Assembly (NCBI RefSeq): GCF_910578445.1
Contig: NZ_CAJTQC010000009.1
Span: 1 to 47,127 of the forward strand
Direction of reading: 5' to 3'
Source: an uncultured Duncaniella sp.
GTDB taxonomy: Bacteria; Bacteroidota; Bacteroidia; Bacteroidales; Muribaculaceae
Length of the DNA stretch: 47,127 bases
Within the stretch, counting starts at the first letter, position 1. Each line of letters starts with the position of its first letter. Below, in pieces: positions 32,149 to 40,333 of this stretch. The notes beneath the pieces were generated by a model. It searched no databases. It saw nothing but the letters and a program-made list of their open reading frames with translations, and was not told the DNA's origin. The position numbers and the translations under genes are program-made.

Positions 32149-33345
32149 ATGGAATCAATCAAACGACTCTATAAGATTGGCCACGGCCCGTCGAGCTCTC
32201 ACACGATGGGGCCTCTGAAGGCCGCTCAGGAGTTTGGCTCCCTTCACCGGGATGCCGCATCGTTTACTGTGACCCTTTACGGCGCTCTTGCGGGCACCGG
32301 AAAGGGTCACATGACTGATGTGGCGATACTTGGCGAACTTGAGAAGATTGCTCCGACCACCATTCTCTGGCAACCCGACATCTTTTTGCCGTTCCACCCC
32401 AACGGGATGACTTTTGCATCATTCGACAGCGAAGGGCATGAGACCGACCGCCGGACGGTCTATTCGGTAGGCGGTGGCGACATTGTCAACGAGGGCGAGG
32501 ACTGTCCGCAGGTACGCGATGTCTATCCCCTCAGCAAGATTGCCGATATTCTTGCTTGGGCCGACAAGTCGGGCAAGAGTTTCTGGGAATATGTCGAGGA
32601 ATATGACGACCCGGATGTGTGGGACTATCTGGCGGAAGTCTGGAAAGTGATGAAGGAGGCGGTTGAGCGCGGAATCGATGCCGAAGGGGTGCTCCCCGGA
32701 GGTCTCGGCGTGCGCCGCAAAGCCGTCAGCTACTATCTTCATGCCTCCGGCCATAACGACAGCCTTCGTTCTCGCGGACTCGTCTATGCCTATGCGCTTG
32801 CCGTCAGCGAGGAGAACGCTTCGGGCGGCAAGATTGTGACCGCCCCGACCTGTGGTTCGTGCGGTGTCCTCCCGGCCGTACTCTATCATCTTTCGACTTC
32901 AAAGGGCTTTTCTGACAAACGCATACTCCGTGCGCTTGCCACTGCCGGACTTTTCGGCAGTGTCGTCAAGCACAATGCCTCGGTCTCGGGTGCGGAGGTC
33001 GGATGTCAGGGTGAGGTCGGTGTCGCATGCGCAATGGCCGCTGCCGCAGCCAGCCAGCTTTTCGGAGGCACGCCGGCCCAGATTGAATATTCGGCCGAAA
33101 TGGGACTCGAACACCATCTCGGGCTTACCTGCGACCCTGTCTGCGGACTCGTGCAGATTCCCTGTATCGAACGCAACGCCTATGCGGCTGCCCGCGCGCT
33201 TGACAGCAATCTCTATGCGTCGTTCTCCGACGGACGCCACTCGGTGTCGTTCGACCGCATCGTGGAGGTCATGAAACAGACAGGCCACGACCTTCCGTCG
33301 ATCTACAAGGAAACGGCTCAAGGCGGACTGGCAATCATCAAATAG
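32149..33345 (+). CDS. sdaA: L-serine dehydratase, single-chain iron-sulfur type
   Basis: The enzyme deaminates L-serine to pyruvate and ammonia with a [4Fe-4S] cluster. ATG at 32149 (M-E-S-I-K-R-L-Y) is the start; a TTG three bases earlier also opens the frame but is unlikely. The 398-residue chain has the N-terminal G-P-S-S-S-H-T-M-G-P block (beta domain, residue 13 on), the alpha-domain T-C-G-S-C-G-V-L-P-A motif near 228 and C-D-P-V-C-G-L-V-Q-I-P-C near 327, which supply cluster Cys residues. It follows gpmI by 19 bases, so pyruvate can come from 2-phosphoglycerate and serine through one transcript. Confidence 0.94.
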   Translation: MESIKRLYKIGHGPSSSHTMGPLKAAQEFGSLHRDAASFTVTLYGALAGTGKGHMTDVAILGELEKIAPTTILWQPDIFLPFHPNGMTFASFDSEGHETDRRTVYSVGGGDIVNEGEDCPQVRDVYPLSKIADILAWADKSGKSFWEYVEEYDDPDVWDYLAEVWKVMKEAVERGIDAEGVLPGGLGVRRKAVSYYLHASGHNDSLRSRGLVYAYALAVSEENASGGKIVTAPTCGSCGVLPAVLYHLSTSKGFSDKRILRALATAGLFGSVVKHNASVSGAEVGCQGEVGVACAMAAAAASQLFGGTPAQIEYSAEMGLEHHLGLTCDPVCGLVQIPCIERNAYAAARALDSNLYASFSDGRHSVSFDRIVEVMKQTGHDLPSIYKETAQGGLAIIK

Positions 33346-33434
33346 GCCGGTTTCCGCTGCTCTACACTCATAAACATAATCTCAATTCGATAAGAAACCA
33401 ATCCTCTCCATCCTCTCATATTTCGAAAGGCATC

Positions 33435-35024
33435 ATGACACGAAAGTATGACTATCTCGTAATCGGTTCAGGCATAGCCGGCATGAGCTTTGCTCTGAAA
33501 GTAGCGTCGAAAGGGCGCGTGGCACTCATCTGCAAGACCACCCTTGACGAAGCCAACACGGCACTCGCTCAAGGAGGTGTGGCCTCCGTCACAAATCTCG
33601 AAGTGGACGACTTCGAAAAACATATCAACGACACTATGATTGCCGGCGACTGGCTCAGCGACCCTGAGGCTGTCCGCAAGGTTGTCACCGAAGCTCCGGG
33701 ACAGATTCGCGAGCTGATAGACTGGGGTGTCGAGTTCGACAAGAAGGCCGACGGAACTTTTGACCTTCACCGCGAGGGTGGCCATTCGGAATTCCGTATC
33801 CTCCACCATGCCGACAACACCGGCTTTGAAATTCAGGAATCGCTTATCGAGGCTGTCAGGGCAAATGAAAATATCGACATTTTCGAACATCATTTTGCAA
33901 TCGAGATAATAACACAGCATCATCTGGGTAAGATCGTTACCCGCCGCACTCCCGACATCACATGCTATGGGGCTTATGTGCTCGACACCGCAACCGGCGT
34001 GGTCGACACGTTCCTCTCACGCATCACCCTGATTGCCACCGGTGGCGTAGGGGCTGTCTATCAGACGACCACCAATCCGCTCGTGGCCACAGGCGACGGC
34101 ATCGCGATGGTCTATCGTGCGAAAGGTACGGTGAAGGACATGGAATTCATACAGTTCCATCCCACCGCGCTCTATCACCCCGGCGACCGCCCGAACTTCC
34201 TCATTACCGAAGCCATGCGTGGCTATGGCGCAGTGCTCCGCAATCGCAAGGGAGAGGAGTTCATGCACAAGTATGACCCGCGTCTGTCGCTCGCTCCGCG
34301 CGACATCGTCGCCCGCGCCATCGACTCGGAAATGAAGCTTACAGGCGACGACCACGTCTATCTCGATGTCACTCATAAAGACCCGGAGGAGACAAAGAAG
34401 CATTTCCCCAACATCTATGCCAAATGTCTGTCGCTTGGCATCGACATCACGAAGGACTATATCCCCGTCGCTCCGGCGGCCCACTATCTCTGCGGCGGCA
34501 TCAAGGTCGACAGCAACGCCGAGTCGTCGATACGTCGACTCTATGCGGTGGGCGAATGTTCGTGTACAGGTCTCCACGGCGGTAACCGTCTGGCATCCAA
34601 CTCGCTGATAGAGGCTGTTGTCTATGCCGACGCGGCCGCTAAACATGCCGTTGCCAATGCCTCGCACTATGATTTCCGCACCGATGTCCCCGAATGGAAC
34701 GACGAGGGCACTCGCCACACCGAGGAAATGGTGCTCATCACCCAGAGCATCAAGGAGGTCAATCAGATTATGGGTACATATGTCGGTATCGTGCGTTCCG
34801 ACCTCCGTCTTGACCGTGCATGGAATCGCCTCGACATTCTCTATGAGGAGACCGAGAAGCTTTTCAAGCAGTCGAAAGCATCGCGCGAAATCTGCGAACT
34901 GCGCAACATCATCAATGTCGGCTACCTCATAATGCGTCAGGCCAAGGAGCGCAAGGAGTCCAGAGGCCTGCACTATACGGTCGACTATCCTCCCGTGCCA
35001 CACGGCCCTGCGGCCATAGATTAA
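33435..35024 (+). CDS. nadB: L-aspartate oxidase
   Basis: NadB oxidises L-aspartate to iminoaspartate, the first step of NAD synthesis, and can use fumarate as acceptor without oxygen. The 529-residue flavoprotein starts with the dinucleotide-binding motif V-I-G-S-G-I-A-G-M-S (about 8-17), has N-T-A-L-A-Q-G-G-V-A-S (about 40-50), the active-site H-P-T-A-L-Y segment near 242 and R-A-I-D near 294, and the end G-L-H-G-G-N-R-L-A-S-N-S-L. The helical C-terminal domain is complete. nadA and nadC are not in the window. An 89-base gap separates it from sdaA. Confidence 0.95.
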   Translation: MTRKYDYLVIGSGIAGMSFALKVASKGRVALICKTTLDEANTALAQGGVASVTNLEVDDFEKHINDTMIAGDWLSDPEAVRKVVTEAPGQIRELIDWGVEFDKKADGTFDLHREGGHSEFRILHHADNTGFEIQESLIEAVRANENIDIFEHHFAIEIITQHHLGKIVTRRTPDITCYGAYVLDTATGVVDTFLSRITLIATGGVGAVYQTTTNPLVATGDGIAMVYRAKGTVKDMEFIQFHPTALYHPGDRPNFLITEAMRGYGAVLRNRKGEEFMHKYDPRLSLAPRDIVARAIDSEMKLTGDDHVYLDVTHKDPEETKKHFPNIYAKCLSLGIDITKDYIPVAPAAHYLCGGIKVDSNAESSIRRLYAVGECSCTGLHGGNRLASNSLIEAVVYADAAAKHAVANASHYDFRTDVPEWNDEGTRHTEEMVLITQSIKEVNQIMGTYVGIVRSDLRLDRAWNRLDILYEETEKLFKQSKASREICELRNIINVGYLIMRQAKERKESRGLHYTVDYPPVPHGPAAID

Positions 35025-35068
35025 CCGGCGCTACAATAAAACACCGGTTTCGGGTGTTATAATAATGT

Positions 35069-35737
35069 ATGACACAACTCAATAGAATCTTCATCTCAAT
35101 TATCATGACGGCTCTGTGTGCGCTCTGCGCATACAGCAGCCCTGTCATGACACCCGATACAGATGTCACGGTGGCCGACGACCCGATAAAGGTCGGCAGC
35201 GGACGCGTAAAGCCATTGCAGGGCTACTACTTTTTTGACGGTGAGGACGGCGAAAACACACTGATGCTCGTGCTTGCCGACGTGACGGTCTATCCGCCGT
35301 TGAAATTCAAGAATAAAAAAGAGGAGGAGTTCTACTGGAAGACGGTACGCGATGTCAAGAAGACACTCCCATATGCCAAACTTATCTGCGAGACGCTGAT
35401 TGAGACATATGAGTATATAGAGACATTCCCGACTCAGAAGGAGCGTGAGGAGCATCTGAAAAAGATGGAAGGTGCGGTCTTCGAACAGTATAAACCTGCT
35501 CTCAAGAAATTTACGAAGTCGCAGGCTCAGATGCTTGTTAAGCTCATCAACCGCGAGACAAATCAGTCGAGCTACAATATTCTGAAAGCTTTTCTCGGCT
35601 CATTCCGAGCCGGTTTCTGGCAGACATTCGGCCGCATATTCGGAGTCAATCTCAAGACTTCCTACAAGCCTGAGACTGACCGTAAGGACGCTATAGTCGA
35701 GCGTGTAGCCACTATGGTGGAACTGGGTCAGCTCTAA
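35069..35737 (+). CDS. DUF4294 exported protein
   Basis: The 222-residue protein has a signal peptide (about 1-24, A-L-C-A-L-C-A-Y-S-S) and then the DUF4294 region (about 55-215) with F-K-N-K-K-E-E-E-F-Y-W-K-T-V-R-D-V-K-K-T-L-P-Y-A and L-I-N-R-E-T-N-Q-S-S-Y. DUF4294 is confined to Bacteroidetes and has no known function. A small stem (ACACC/GGTGT, about 35041-35057) precedes it. It ends the run that begins at gpmI, about 80 bases before the repeat element. The basic, Glu/Lys-rich middle suggests a helical periplasmic protein (inference). Confidence 0.82.
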   Translation: MTQLNRIFISIIMTALCALCAYSSPVMTPDTDVTVADDPIKVGSGRVKPLQGYYFFDGEDGENTLMLVLADVTVYPPLKFKNKKEEEFYWKTVRDVKKTLPYAKLICETLIETYEYIETFPTQKEREEHLKKMEGAVFEQYKPALKKFTKSQAQMLVKLINRETNQSSYNILKAFLGSFRAGFWQTFGRIFGVNLKTSYKPETDRKDAIVERVATMVELGQL

Positions 35738-35815
35738 TGCAGTCGTCGCAGCAAAGTCGCATGTGCAGGCTTTCCGGATACCCATAATAAAATTCAATCG
35801 GCAGATTTTTAGATT

Positions 35816-36222
35816 ATGGTAAATCAATGTCCTGCCGGACATTTTTTGCCTGATACACCGTGTCTCCTGAGGCTTCTTGGCTTCCCCAAATGCACATCCT
35901 CCGATGCAAACATACATGCCGTGTCCTCCGGACATTTTTTTGCCTGATACAGCGTGTCTACTAAGGCTTCTTGGCTTCCCCAAATGCACATCCTCCGATG
36001 CAAACATACATGCCGTGTCTGCCGGATATTTTTTTGCCTGATACAGCGTGTCTACTAAGGCTTCTTGGCTTCCCAAAATGCACTTCCTCCGATGCAAACA
36101 TACATGCCGATGTCCGCAGGACATCCAATTACTCATAGCCCCGTACATCGCAGCGTAGCGAAGATGTGCGGGGAAAGATATATTTAAGCAAAATGATGTC
36201 CGGCAGGACATCGCTTTACCAT
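35816..36222. mobile_element. Repeat element: 27-bp inverted ends, three 94-bp tandem units
   Basis: The ends are a 27-bp inverted repeat (35816-35842 and 36196-36222) matching at 25 of 27 positions. Inside, three tandem units start at 35827, 35921 and 36015 (94, 94 and 95 bases), nearly identical over GCCTGATACA(C/G)CGTGTCT through CATACATGCC. Each unit begins with a palindrome of the type ATGTCC-n(3-4)-GGACAT; further copies are at 36110-36124 and 36196-36211, five in all. An 11-bp stem CCCCGTACATC/GATGTGCGGGG (36139-36149 with 36163-36173) lies in the right part. No transposase is present and no target duplication is evident. A non-autonomous (MITE-like) element is the best guess. The rest of 35738-36546 is AT-rich with a hairpin AATCC/GGATT near 36317-36335 and the C10 promoter. 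Confidence 0.7.
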
Positions 36223-36478
36223 TCAGGCAAGATCAAACCTCGTCGCTGTAAAATTAATATCAGTGTCAGATAAACATATATAAATATCCGATTACCAATA
36301 AAATCCCCACAGATAATCCTAATGATAGGGATTCGCACACAATTAATTTCACATCAGAGCGTTATTGATGATTTCAAACGTTTTATCTGGTAGCAATAAT
36401 AAGTTGTATTTTTTTTGTAAATATTTGTTAAATCAGTCTTTTTTGTGGGGTAGATTTAGTTAAATAATAGGTTTGGTA

Positions 36479-36509
36479 TTGTATTTTTAATTAAAATTTA
36501 GTATATTTA
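36479..36509 (+). promoter_or_regulatory. Promoter for the C10 protease-serpin pair
   Basis: TTG (36479-36481), 20 bases, then TATATTTA (36502-36509), one base off the TAnnTTTG core. The leader is about 30 bases and contains two copies of AACTAAAAC. Confidence 0.5.
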
Positions 36510-36546
36510 GCCTCATTATAACTAAAACTTAACTAAAACCACCGCC

Positions 36547-37809
36547 ATGAATTCAAATCAGTTTTGCTATTTGATGCCTCTGTTCTTAGGATTTTTAGTA
36601 TCTTGTAGCTCAGATTTAAGCGAACCGCTTGAATCTGATTTTAATGAAAAAATAGTAGAAAAATCACAAAGTTCTACTCGTACTCTCGACGAGGCAATCA
36701 AGATTGCAAATGATGCGAGGTCTATGTTTGATGATAATAGTTCATCTCGTTCTTTTGTATCGCGTGAAGTAAACTTGAACGATATTAGTTACGTTACTTC
36801 AGCAATATCACGTTCTGAATCAGATACCCTTATCTATGTAATTAATTATAAGGATGAGGCTGGTTTTGCGGTTGTTTCTGCAAAGAAAACCAAAGATTCT
36901 CCCTTGCTTGCTGTTACCGAATCGGGAAGGTATACTACCATTGAAGAGTGTGATAATCCCGGTTTCGCTATGTTTATGGATATGGCTGTTAATTATGTAG
37001 CAGAATCTCCAGTGAATCCATCTAAGACAATTAACCCGGGAGATTTCGTTATACAGGAAACAAGACGAGAAGTGGAAGTTCGTGGAGATACTGTATTGCC
37101 ACGAGTGAAAATGAAATGGGGACAAGAGGGCATATATGGACAATTCTGTCCTAATGGAGTTGCAGGCTGTAGCAATACTGCTGCAGCCATGGCTATGAGT
37201 TATTTTGAGTATCCTACAAAATTATCTTTGTCCTATATAAATGGGGGAAGAGAACTTATATTAGATTGGAATAATATTAAACGTCATATAAGTGGAAGCT
37301 ATAATTTCTGCTGTGCTCCGAATGCCCCACATTCAGTTATTGCAAAGTTAATGAGAGAACTGGGCAAAAGATCTAACTCTACATATAACACAGATCCAAA
37401 TACTACTTCAACTAAAATGTCTGCAACACGAGCAACATTAAAAGGGTTGGGCTACACGGTCAGTAGTATAGATAATTATAGCCAACATTGCTTTAGAGGT
37501 GTTGGAGGAGGAATTATAATAGTAGGCGGTACGAGGAAATACATAGAAGACGATAAAGAGAAATCAGTCGGACACATGTGGGTTGTAAGTGGAGACAAAT
37601 ATAAATGGACTCATGTTGTTGAGTATGTAAGAGATATTGATAAACCAGATTGGAAGATATTATCAGATTGCGTAAATGAAGAAATGTATAATTATTTCAA
37701 TTGGGGATTTGATGGCATCAATGACGGATATTTCTATGATGGAGTATTTGCATGGAACTCCAACGTAAATTATAAATATAACGTTAAATATTTCTCAATC
37801 AAACGATAA
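36547..37809 (+). CDS. C10-family (streptopain-like) cysteine protease lipoprotein
   Basis: The 420-residue protein has a lipoprotein signal (L-V-S-C, lipidated Cys20), a propeptide-like region with the Spi/inhibitor-type fold (about 85-165, V-I-N-Y-K-D-E-A-G-F-A-V-V-S-A), then the catalytic domain. Cys208 sits in V-A-G-C-S-N-T-A-A-A-M-A-M-S-Y-F, His343 in V-G-H-M-W-V-V-S-G-D, and the Asn-Trp pair is Y-F-N-W-G-F-D-G (about 383-390). These are the C10 landmarks with small departures from the usual G-C-V-A and C-N-W-G-W. The gene is much more AT-rich than almost all neighbours, which suggests acquisition. It lies directly after the repeat element and 16 bases before a serpin gene. Confidence 0.88.
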   Translation: MNSNQFCYLMPLFLGFLVSCSSDLSEPLESDFNEKIVEKSQSSTRTLDEAIKIANDARSMFDDNSSSRSFVSREVNLNDISYVTSAISRSESDTLIYVINYKDEAGFAVVSAKKTKDSPLLAVTESGRYTTIEECDNPGFAMFMDMAVNYVAESPVNPSKTINPGDFVIQETRREVEVRGDTVLPRVKMKWGQEGIYGQFCPNGVAGCSNTAAAMAMSYFEYPTKLSLSYINGGRELILDWNNIKRHISGSYNFCCAPNAPHSVIAKLMRELGKRSNSTYNTDPNTTSTKMSATRATLKGLGYTVSSIDNYSQHCFRGVGGGIIIVGGTRKYIEDDKEKSVGHMWVVSGDKYKWTHVVEYVRDIDKPDWKILSDCVNEEMYNYFNWGFDGINDGYFYDGVFAWNSNVNYKYNVKYFSIKR

Positions 37810-37825
37810 TTAAAATTACATACAA

Positions 37826-39049
37826 ATGAAAAAGTACAGTGCTTTATTGCTGGGAGCTACCCTCTTGTTTAGTGGTTGCAGCAGTAGTGACAATGATGGA
37901 GGAGAAACAAACCAGCGTAAAGATATAGTGCTGGATGGTAATGAAATAGAAATCGTCAATACACAAAACAGCACAGCCTTTGATATGCTGCGTTACTTTG
38001 ACTCCAATTCAAAGGAAGGTAATTTCATGGTGTCGCCTCTGAGTGCGCAGTTTTCACTCGGTATGCTCGCCAACGGTGCGCAGGGAAAAACACTCGATGA
38101 GATTACTGCCGCCCTCGGCAGCCACTCCCTCGACGAGCTGAACGACCTTAATAAACGCCTCCTCTCCGAACTGCCCAAAGCCGACAAGAAGACCGCTTTC
38201 CGCAGTGCCAACTCCTTGTGGCTTAACAATGGATTCAATATCCTGCCGGCCTATTCACGTTCCATGGCAGATTTCTATCGCGCCGAGGCTGCGACGGTTG
38301 ACCTTTCGGCCGAGGAGACCATGAAAAGAATCAATGACTGGTGTTCCTCAAAAACTGAAGGTATGATTCCGACCGTAATCAAAGAGCCTTACACGGACAA
38401 TACAGCATTTGTCATACTTAACGCCTTGTATTTCAAAGGTGAATGGCAAAAGCCGTTTAAAACAGAGAATACTGTAAACAAGGAATTCACCAATGCCGAC
38501 GGAACAGTCTCGAATGTTGCCACAATGTGCAAAGAAGAAAATATGTACTATTTCAAGGGGGAAAAATATGAACTTGCCCGCATGAATTATGGCAACGGCG
38601 CGTATGCGATGACTCTGCTGCTCCCGTCGAAGGACTCGTCGCTCGGCGAGGTGTTGCAGACGCTGAACCCCTACGCTTGGTCGACATGGAAAAGAGGATG
38701 CGAAATCAGGGATTGCAACCTCGAAATGCCGAAATTCAGCATAGCGACTCATTTTGAGCTTGACGACTATTTTAAAAGCATAGGTATAAAGGAAGTCTAC
38801 GACAGCGCGAAGGCAGATTTGTCTGCTATGTCTGACAAGGCTGTCTACCTATCTAAGTCAGACCAGTTTACCCGCATTGCGGTCGATGAAAAAGGCACAG
38901 TCGCGACGGCTGTGACAAAACTTGAGGGAGAGTACACTGATGTTATCCATCAGCCGGTAGAATTTCATGTCAACCGTACCTTTGCCTTCATAATCGAAGA
39001 GACATCGACAGGTGCGATTCTCTTTACAGGCCGTGTGAATAAACTTTAA
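37826..39049 (+). CDS. Serpin lipoprotein
   Basis: The 407-residue protein has a lipoprotein signal (L-F-S-G-C, Cys18) and a full-length serpin fold: N-F-M-V-S-P-L-S-A-Q-F-S-L-G-M (about 69-83), F-V-I-L-N-A-L-Y-F-K-G-E-W-Q-K-P-F (about 192-208), then the hinge V-D-E-K-G-T-V-A-T-A-V-T (about 352) and the terminal F-H-V-N-R-T-F-A-F-I-I-E. The hinge has small residues at most even positions, so it should be an inhibitor. The reactive loop is about three residues longer than in antitrypsin-like serpins, so P1 is uncertain; Thr, Asp, Val or Ile of the T-D-V-I stretch are candidates. It is cotranscribed with the C10 protease. Its first 150 bases are AT-rich like that gene, the rest is closer to host composition. 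Confidence 0.9.
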   Translation: MKKYSALLLGATLLFSGCSSSDNDGGETNQRKDIVLDGNEIEIVNTQNSTAFDMLRYFDSNSKEGNFMVSPLSAQFSLGMLANGAQGKTLDEITAALGSHSLDELNDLNKRLLSELPKADKKTAFRSANSLWLNNGFNILPAYSRSMADFYRAEAATVDLSAEETMKRINDWCSSKTEGMIPTVIKEPYTDNTAFVILNALYFKGEWQKPFKTENTVNKEFTNADGTVSNVATMCKEENMYYFKGEKYELARMNYGNGAYAMTLLLPSKDSSLGEVLQTLNPYAWSTWKRGCEIRDCNLEMPKFSIATHFELDDYFKSIGIKEVYDSAKADLSAMSDKAVYLSKSDQFTRIAVDEKGTVATAVTKLEGEYTDVIHQPVEFHVNRTFAFIIEETSTGAILFTGRVNKL

Positions 39050-39090
39050 TACAGACCGGTATATCAAAAACTTTGATTACATACACCCCA

Positions 39091-39128
39091 CAAAAAAGCC
39101 CGGCGGGACGCTGGTTCCACTGCCGGGC
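39091..39128 (-). terminator. Minus-strand terminator after a small ORF
   Basis: GCCCGGC (39098-39104) pairs with GCCGGGC (39122-39128); on the minus strand six T follow (complement of 39092-39097). The T-run is on the wrong side to serve the serpin gene, so something is transcribed leftward here. Confidence 0.75.
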
Positions 39129-39182
39129 GGGGTGATAATGTCGGGAGCGGGTTTTAGGCCGTCTCCCTAAGGTTTCTACGGT

Positions 39183-39305
39183 TTAGAAACCTTCTATCGG
39201 GGGCAGAGAGAGCCGAATTGGGGTTCGAGCTCTGCTCTTCGTAATATAGCCGGAGGCCTTATAGCCAACGACTACCAATTGAACGTCTTGTTTTTCCGCG
39301 TTCAT
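39183..39305 (-). CDS. Possible 40-residue peptide or TonB-receptor remnant
   Basis: A minus-strand frame from ATG (complement of 39303-39305) to TAA encodes 40 residues beginning M-N-A-E-K-Q-D-V-Q-L-V-V-V-G-Y-K-A-S-G-Y. The V-V-V-G-Y-K-A-S-G-Y and R-A-R-T-P-I-R-L-S segments resemble the start of a TonB-dependent receptor plug domain, as if a short piece of such a gene were left. It is followed by inverted pairs GGTTTCT/AGAAACC (about 39170-39192) and the terminator at 39091-39128. AGAGC-CGAA with TTCG-A-GCTCT forms a stem near 39208-39233. No minus-strand promoter core is visible. The whole spacer 39050-39472 holds no other gene I can support. Confidence 0.3.
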   Translation of the reverse strand: MNAEKQDVQLVVVGYKASGYITKSRARTPIRLSLPPIEGF

Positions 39306-39401
39306 AATTAAAACACAGAAAAATGTGAATGGTTGAGCGGATGTATTTAAAAGAAGTAAATTGGTGTTAAGGAGACGAGAGGTTTGATTTTATAGGTCTC
39401 G

Positions 39402-39436
39402 TTTGTGACTAAATTCATTAAAAAGGCTTAACTTTG
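39402..39436 (+). promoter_or_regulatory. Promoter for rsmA
   Basis: TTTG (39402-39405), 23 bases, then TAACTTTG (39429-39436). The core overlaps an upstream TTG that could open the rsmA frame at 39434, which shows that ATG at 39473 is the start. Confidence 0.65.
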
Positions 39437-39472
39437 CATGTGATTAATCAACCCTTCCACGCGCAGAAGTCC

Positions 39473-40285
39473 ATGAAAAGAATCCAAACAAAAGCCTCGA
39501 CAGGCGGTGATGTGCGTCCTAAAAAGGCTCTCGGGCAGCACTTTCTGACCGACGAGAGCATTGCCGCACGCATCGCCGACACCCTTTCATCCTACAAGGG
39601 CCTTCCTGTGATGGAAGTAGGCCCGGGAATGGGTGTACTGACAAAATATCTCATCGCCTCGGGCCATGATGTGAAAGTGGCGGAAATCGACGGCGAAAGC
39701 ATTGAATATCTGCGCTATAACTATCCTGAACTGGCCGGTCGCATACTCGACGCGGATTTCCTGCGTCTTGATCTGGCGCGTATTTATCCTGACGGACAGA
39801 AGTTTTGCGTAATCGGCAACTATCCCTACAACATCTCGTCGCAGATATTTTTCCATGTGCTTGACTATCGCGACCAAGTGGTGTGTTGCTCGGGAATGCT
39901 ACAGCGTGAAGTGGCCGAGCGTTTTGCCGCCGCTCCGGGGACAAAGGCCCGGGGAATCCTGAGCGTATTGCTTCAGGCATGGTATGATGTGGAATATCTT
40001 TTCACTGTCGATGAAAATGTCTTCAATCCTCCGCCGAAGGTCAAGAGCGGAGTGATAAGGATGGTGCGCAACAGTGTCACCGATCTCGGCTGTGACGAAC
40101 GTCTGTTCAAATCCGTCGTGAAGACGGCTTTCGGGCAGCGCCGCAAGACTATACGCAACTCAATCCGCGGAATGTTCCCTGCCGGAGTGCCGTTGCCGGA
40201 CGACCCGCTTCTCTCACTGCGCCCCGAGCAGCTTTCGGTGGCTCAGTTCATCGAACTGACAAATCTTGTCGGTTCATCGAGATAA
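39473..40285 (+). CDS. rsmA: 16S rRNA dimethyladenosine transferase
   Basis: RsmA (KsgA) dimethylates two adjacent adenines in the 3' hairpin of 16S rRNA late in small-subunit assembly. The 270-residue protein has P-K-K-A-L-G-Q-H-F-L-T-D-E near residue 15, the SAM motif E-V-G-P-G-M-G-V-L-T (about 48-57) and the target-base motif G-N-Y-P-Y-N-I-S-S-Q (about 111-120), in which Tyr replaces the usual Leu of N-L-P-Y. The C-terminal domain contains F-G-Q-R-R-K-T-I-R-N-S. The start at 39473 is set by the promoter position. mgtE follows after 48 bases, a pairing common in Bacteroidales. Confidence 0.95.
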   Translation: MKRIQTKASTGGDVRPKKALGQHFLTDESIAARIADTLSSYKGLPVMEVGPGMGVLTKYLIASGHDVKVAEIDGESIEYLRYNYPELAGRILDADFLRLDLARIYPDGQKFCVIGNYPYNISSQIFFHVLDYRDQVVCCSGMLQREVAERFAAAPGTKARGILSVLLQAWYDVEYLFTVDENVFNPPPKVKSGVIRMVRNSVTDLGCDERLFKSVVKTAFGQRRKTIRNSIRGMFPAGVPLPDDPLLSLRPEQLSVAQFIELTNLVGSSR

Positions 40286-40333
40286 GCCAATAAGAGTCGA
40301 ATTTTTCCAGCCCTCCCTCCTCACACGACGGTA

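Noticed and set aside
35827..36124. Tandem units considered as a CRISPR array
   Set aside because: The units are contiguous 94-bp tandem copies without variable spacers, and no cas gene is near.
35600..36211. A 203-codon minus-strand frame across the 94-bp repeats
   Set aside because: Each repeat unit is read in a different frame because the unit is 94 bases, so the apparent protein has no repeating sequence. It also runs into the DUF4294 gene on the other strand.
39180..39240. tRNA-like arm (GGTTCGAGCTC) near the serpin end
   Set aside because: No seven-base acceptor stem, D-arm or anticodon arm can be drawn around it on either strand. The bases pair instead in a simple hairpin.
39434..39472. 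Longer rsmA start at TTG 39434
   Set aside because: The promoter core TAACTTTG lies at 39429-39436 and includes that TTG, so it cannot be in the transcript. ATG 39473 gives the normal family N-terminus.
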